A stretch of 40,406 bases of DNA from Anaeromyces robustus. Taxonomy: Eukaryota; Neocallimastigomycota; Neocallimastigomycetes; Neocallimastigales; Neocallimastigaceae. Location of the stretch: contig MCFG01000504.1 in assembly GCA_002104895.1 (NCBI GenBank), positions 1 to 40,406 on the forward strand, written 5' to 3'. The position numbers were made by a program, and so were the translations under genes. This document shows positions 38,249-40,406 of the stretch, piece after piece. Numbering within the stretch: the stretch's first letter is position 1; every line of letters begins with the position of its first letter. Below the pieces are notes generated by a model that saw only the letters and a list, made by a program, of their open reading frames with translations, was not told where the DNA came from and did no database searches.

Positions 38249-40406
38249 TCAAGTTGGAAAGTTATTATCATTATTAGATGCGTGTGACCTACTGTCTTGT
38301 CCTACTGAATTGTCAGCTTCGACGCTCTTGGTTAGATTGTTGGGATACCTATTGAATAATGACCAGATCTGGCCACTAACAGTAGGCATAATTCTAAGTA
38401 AAAGTGCGGAAGTACGTACCAAAAGTGGAACATCCGAAAAGGTGCTAGGTTTAAGTTGCGCCTTACAAAGACTGTTCCACTCCTCTTTCCCCAAGTTATA
38501 ATGATTAACTCTTCCACCAAGAAGGAAATAATATACCCTACTCCATTCCAACGAGTTGGAATGAAAATTTACCCCACTTGAAGCATTACTAACTAAATTA
38601 TTATAATTAATACTATTATTTAAACTATTATTATTGTTGTTGATACTATAACTGAAAGTATTATTTAAGTTGTAAGTTAAACTAACATAATGAATAAAAC
38701 TATTAGAAACTAAGAAAGTACTATTTCGTGAAGAATTCTCCAAGGAGGAGAAATTGTTGAAGTAATTAAAACCAAAAAAAATGTTGTTGATAGTTAAATT
38801 ATTAATGAATTGAGAGTAGTTGTATAGAAAATATGTAGATAAGCTAGTACTATTACTATTACTAACATTATTAATATTACTATTATCATTGCTATTACCA
38901 TTATTATTACTATTAATATTAATATTACTATTACTACTGCTATTATTATTATAGATATTATCATAAATATTATTATTGTAGTTATTATTAAAATTATTAG
39001 AAAAGTTGATATTATCAGAACTAACTAAAGGTTTTCGATTAACATACAAATAAATGGTTTCAAGATTGCCAAATAACTTAGAACGCCAATGATCGAATGT
39101 TGGGCATTCTAAAATCCAATGTTCGAAGGTTTGACTACCGCCTTTACAACAAGGACAGTAATCAGGGCAAGAGTCAGATACAAGTTTAGCGGCTTTAGCA
39201 ATTTCACTATTGAATTTATAACCACTACGTATTTTTAGGAGCCAATTAAAGCCATAAGCCAAGTTAGGGTATTCAAGTTCAAGATGTAAATAATCACGAG
39301 ATAATTCAAGGTGATTATCACAATAGGTAACAGCTTTAACGGAGTCTTTTTTGACATCTCTATTCCAATAAAAAGTCAAAATATCTTCTCTAGAGCCAAT
39401 TTTAGAAAGTTTCTTTGATAAAGTTCTGCTTTCTTTAGCCCATGTGTATTTTCTCATCTTCGGAATAATAGTAACTAACTTGGAAATAATACAATTAGAG
39501 TCTGCCCATCTCTTAAAACATTTATCTTGAGCAATGGCACATTTGGCAGAAAGAGGAGGAATATTAAGATCTTTAGATACACTATATAAAGATATGAAGG
39601 AAGAGCGCTTCCTAAGACCTGCAATCCAAGAGAGTCCTTTATTAATTAGCCTTTGAGCACCGTTTGTTCTAGTTTTATTAGATCCAAGTAAAGGTGCAAC
39701 GTATGATACTTGACTGACAACAACCGAATTAAAAACTGATTTCTTGAAGGATATAGGCATATAAGGATTAATTAAAAATCCTCTAACAGAAAAAAGCGCT
39801 TTCCTAACTTTATTATTCGTCGATTTAATTATCGGTTTAAGAGATAAATCACTATCAAAAGGAATTCCCAAATACGTATAACAATTAGTTTTTGGAATAA
39901 TTTGACCAGCAAGGTAAAAGGTAGGGTCACCTTTAACTTTAGAATTTTCTGCTTTTACAACCGTAGTTCCACATTTACCAATTCCGAATTCCATAAGGTT
40001 AAATTTAGCCCAATCATTAACTTTTTTCAAAAGCTTATTTAGTTTACTTCTAGTAGGTGCACAAAGGACAATATCATCGGCAAAGAGGCCCCCACAACAG
40101 TATTCGTTATCAATACAAACTCCATATTCGTTACAATCTCGAAAAATATCGTTGATGAAAAGGTTAAATAAGATAGGAGAGAGGGGACAACCCTGTCTAA
40201 CACCTTTCTCAATATTGAAAGTATCCGAATATTGAGAGTCAAGTTTCACACAAGCTTTGGAAGATAAGTATAAGTTTTTAAGGAAATTATAACATTTTCC
40301 TCTAATTCCTAAGCATTCAAGTTTATTCAGAATATTATAAATAGGAACTGAATCATAAGCTTTTTTAAGGTCTAAAAAAGCCAAATAAGTATCTTTTTTT
40401 TTTCCC
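38249..40406 (-). CDS. LINE ORF2-type reverse transcriptase (C-terminal part, runs off window)
   Basis: The frame is open from the window edge to the TAA at 38249-38251. The true start lies beyond 40406: the frame continues upstream of the first visible motif as KKDTYLAFLDLKKAYDSV, so no local start is proposed. RT motifs are A (FLDLKKAYD), B (GVRQGCPLSPILFN), C (GLFADDIVL, with the catalytic Asp pair) and the thumb-side motif YTYLGIPF. A C-terminal zinc-finger-like cluster, CPDYCPCCKGG followed by EHWILECP, is typical of LINEs. After it comes a long Asn/Ser-rich low-complexity stretch (about 39020 down to 38580), then a more normal tail (WSRVYYFLLGGRVNHY, LLVRTSALLLRIMP). The endonuclease domain, expected upstream, is not in the window. 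No stop or frameshift is seen in about 719 codons. The protein would nick the target and copy its own RNA. Confidence 0.92.
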   Translation of the reverse strand, partial: GKKKDTYLAFLDLKKAYDSVPIYNILNKLECLGIRGKCYNFLKNLYLSSKACVKLDSQYSDTFNIEKGVRQGCPLSPILFNLFINDIFRDCNEYGVCIDNEYCCGGLFADDIVLCAPTRSKLNKLLKKVNDWAKFNLMEFGIGKCGTTVVKAENSKVKGDPTFYLAGQIIPKTNCYTYLGIPFDSDLSLKPIIKSTNNKVRKALFSVRGFLINPYMPISFKKSVFNSVVVSQVSYVAPLLGSNKTRTNGAQRLINKGLSWIAGLRKRSSFISLYSVSKDLNIPPLSAKCAIAQDKCFKRWADSNCIISKLVTIIPKMRKYTWAKESRTLSKKLSKIGSREDILTFYWNRDVKKDSVKAVTYCDNHLELSRDYLHLELEYPNLAYGFNWLLKIRSGYKFNSEIAKAAKLVSDSCPDYCPCCKGGSQTFEHWILECPTFDHWRSKLFGNLETIYLYVNRKPLVSSDNINFSNNFNNNYNNNIYDNIYNNNSSSNSNININSNNNGNSNDNSNINNVSNSNSTSLSTYFLYNYSQFINNLTINNIFFGFNYFNNFSSLENSSRNSTFLVSNSFIHYVSLTYNLNNTFSYSINNNNNSLNNSINYNNLVSNASSGVNFHSNSLEWSRVYYFLLGGRVNHYNLGKEEWNSLCKAQLKPSTFSDVPLLVRTSALLLRIMPTVSGQIWSLFNRYPNNLTKSVEADNSVGQDSRSHASNNDNNFPT

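Larger units (their letters stand above)
38049..40406 (-). mobile_element. Non-LTR retrotransposon (LINE), 3' portion with poly(A) tail
   Basis: The element lies on the minus strand and extends beyond the window edge, so its 5' part is not seen. The visible part is the reverse transcriptase open frame to 38249, then about 170 bp of A/T-rich 3' UTR. A run of 32 T (38049-38080) on the + strand is the poly(A) tail, marking the 3' end. There is no 3' LTR-like repeat, and the RT motif set and C-terminal zinc finger are those of LINEs. Base composition is clearly richer in G and C than the host genes, standing out as an island. A target-site duplication cannot be checked because the other end is outside. 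The uninterrupted frame and long tail suggest a fairly young copy. Confidence 0.9.

Noticed and set aside
38229-38501. 90-residue open frame on the + strand over the LINE
   Set aside because: It is antisense to the LINE reverse transcriptase frame and has no motif of its own.

Overview
This is a very AT-rich eukaryotic window. Its genes are split by many short GT-AG introns, its intergenic DNA is nearly pure A/T, and long Asn runs occur in coding exons. Every complete gene ends in TAA and no general stop-codon reassignment is apparent. A ciliary microtubule-inner-protein gene (PIERCE1-like) and a soluble-adenylyl-cyclase-like gene point to an organism that makes flagellated cells. Together with the extreme AT content, the organellar GrpE and a fungal-type gene set, the best guess is an anaerobic gut fungus (Neocallimastigomycota, with flagellated zoospores and hydrogenosomes). 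That assignment is inference. Dictyostelium has similar base composition but no cilia.

Layout. 1-755: last exon of an unrecognised + strand gene. 3586-6299: secreted M13 (neprilysin-like) zinc metallopeptidase, interrupted by one in-frame TAA. 8914-10054: organellar GrpE/Mge1 co-chaperone. 11133-11678 (-): short PIERCE1-like ciliary protein in three exons. 12723-17133: SWT1-like PIN-domain endoribonuclease with a repeated-exon, Asn-rich middle, about 15 exons. 17721-21081: SLU7 splicing factor, 11 exons. 21610-23486 and 24445-26039 (both -): tandemly duplicated thiamine pyrophosphokinase genes, seven exons each with matching intron positions. 27363-34971 (-): very large ADCY10-like adenylyl cyclase, 12 exons including a 12-nt microexon. 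38049-40406 (-): 3' half of a LINE retrotransposon with poly(A) tail, running off the window.

The genes form no operon-like system; most are unrelated housekeeping genes. The cyclase and the PIERCE1-like protein could both act in zoospore flagella. GrpE would serve protein import and folding in the mitochondrion or hydrogenosome. The most notable content is the cyclase, with both class III domains, an NTPase module whose Walker A lacks its Lys, and a microexon encoding its catalytic loop. Next come the paired TPK genes and the SWT1 gene that grew by duplication of phase-1 exons. I see no CRISPR array, no confident RNA gene and no bacterial-type operon. All exon models were made by eye from reading frames and GT/AG boundaries, with no transcript support.
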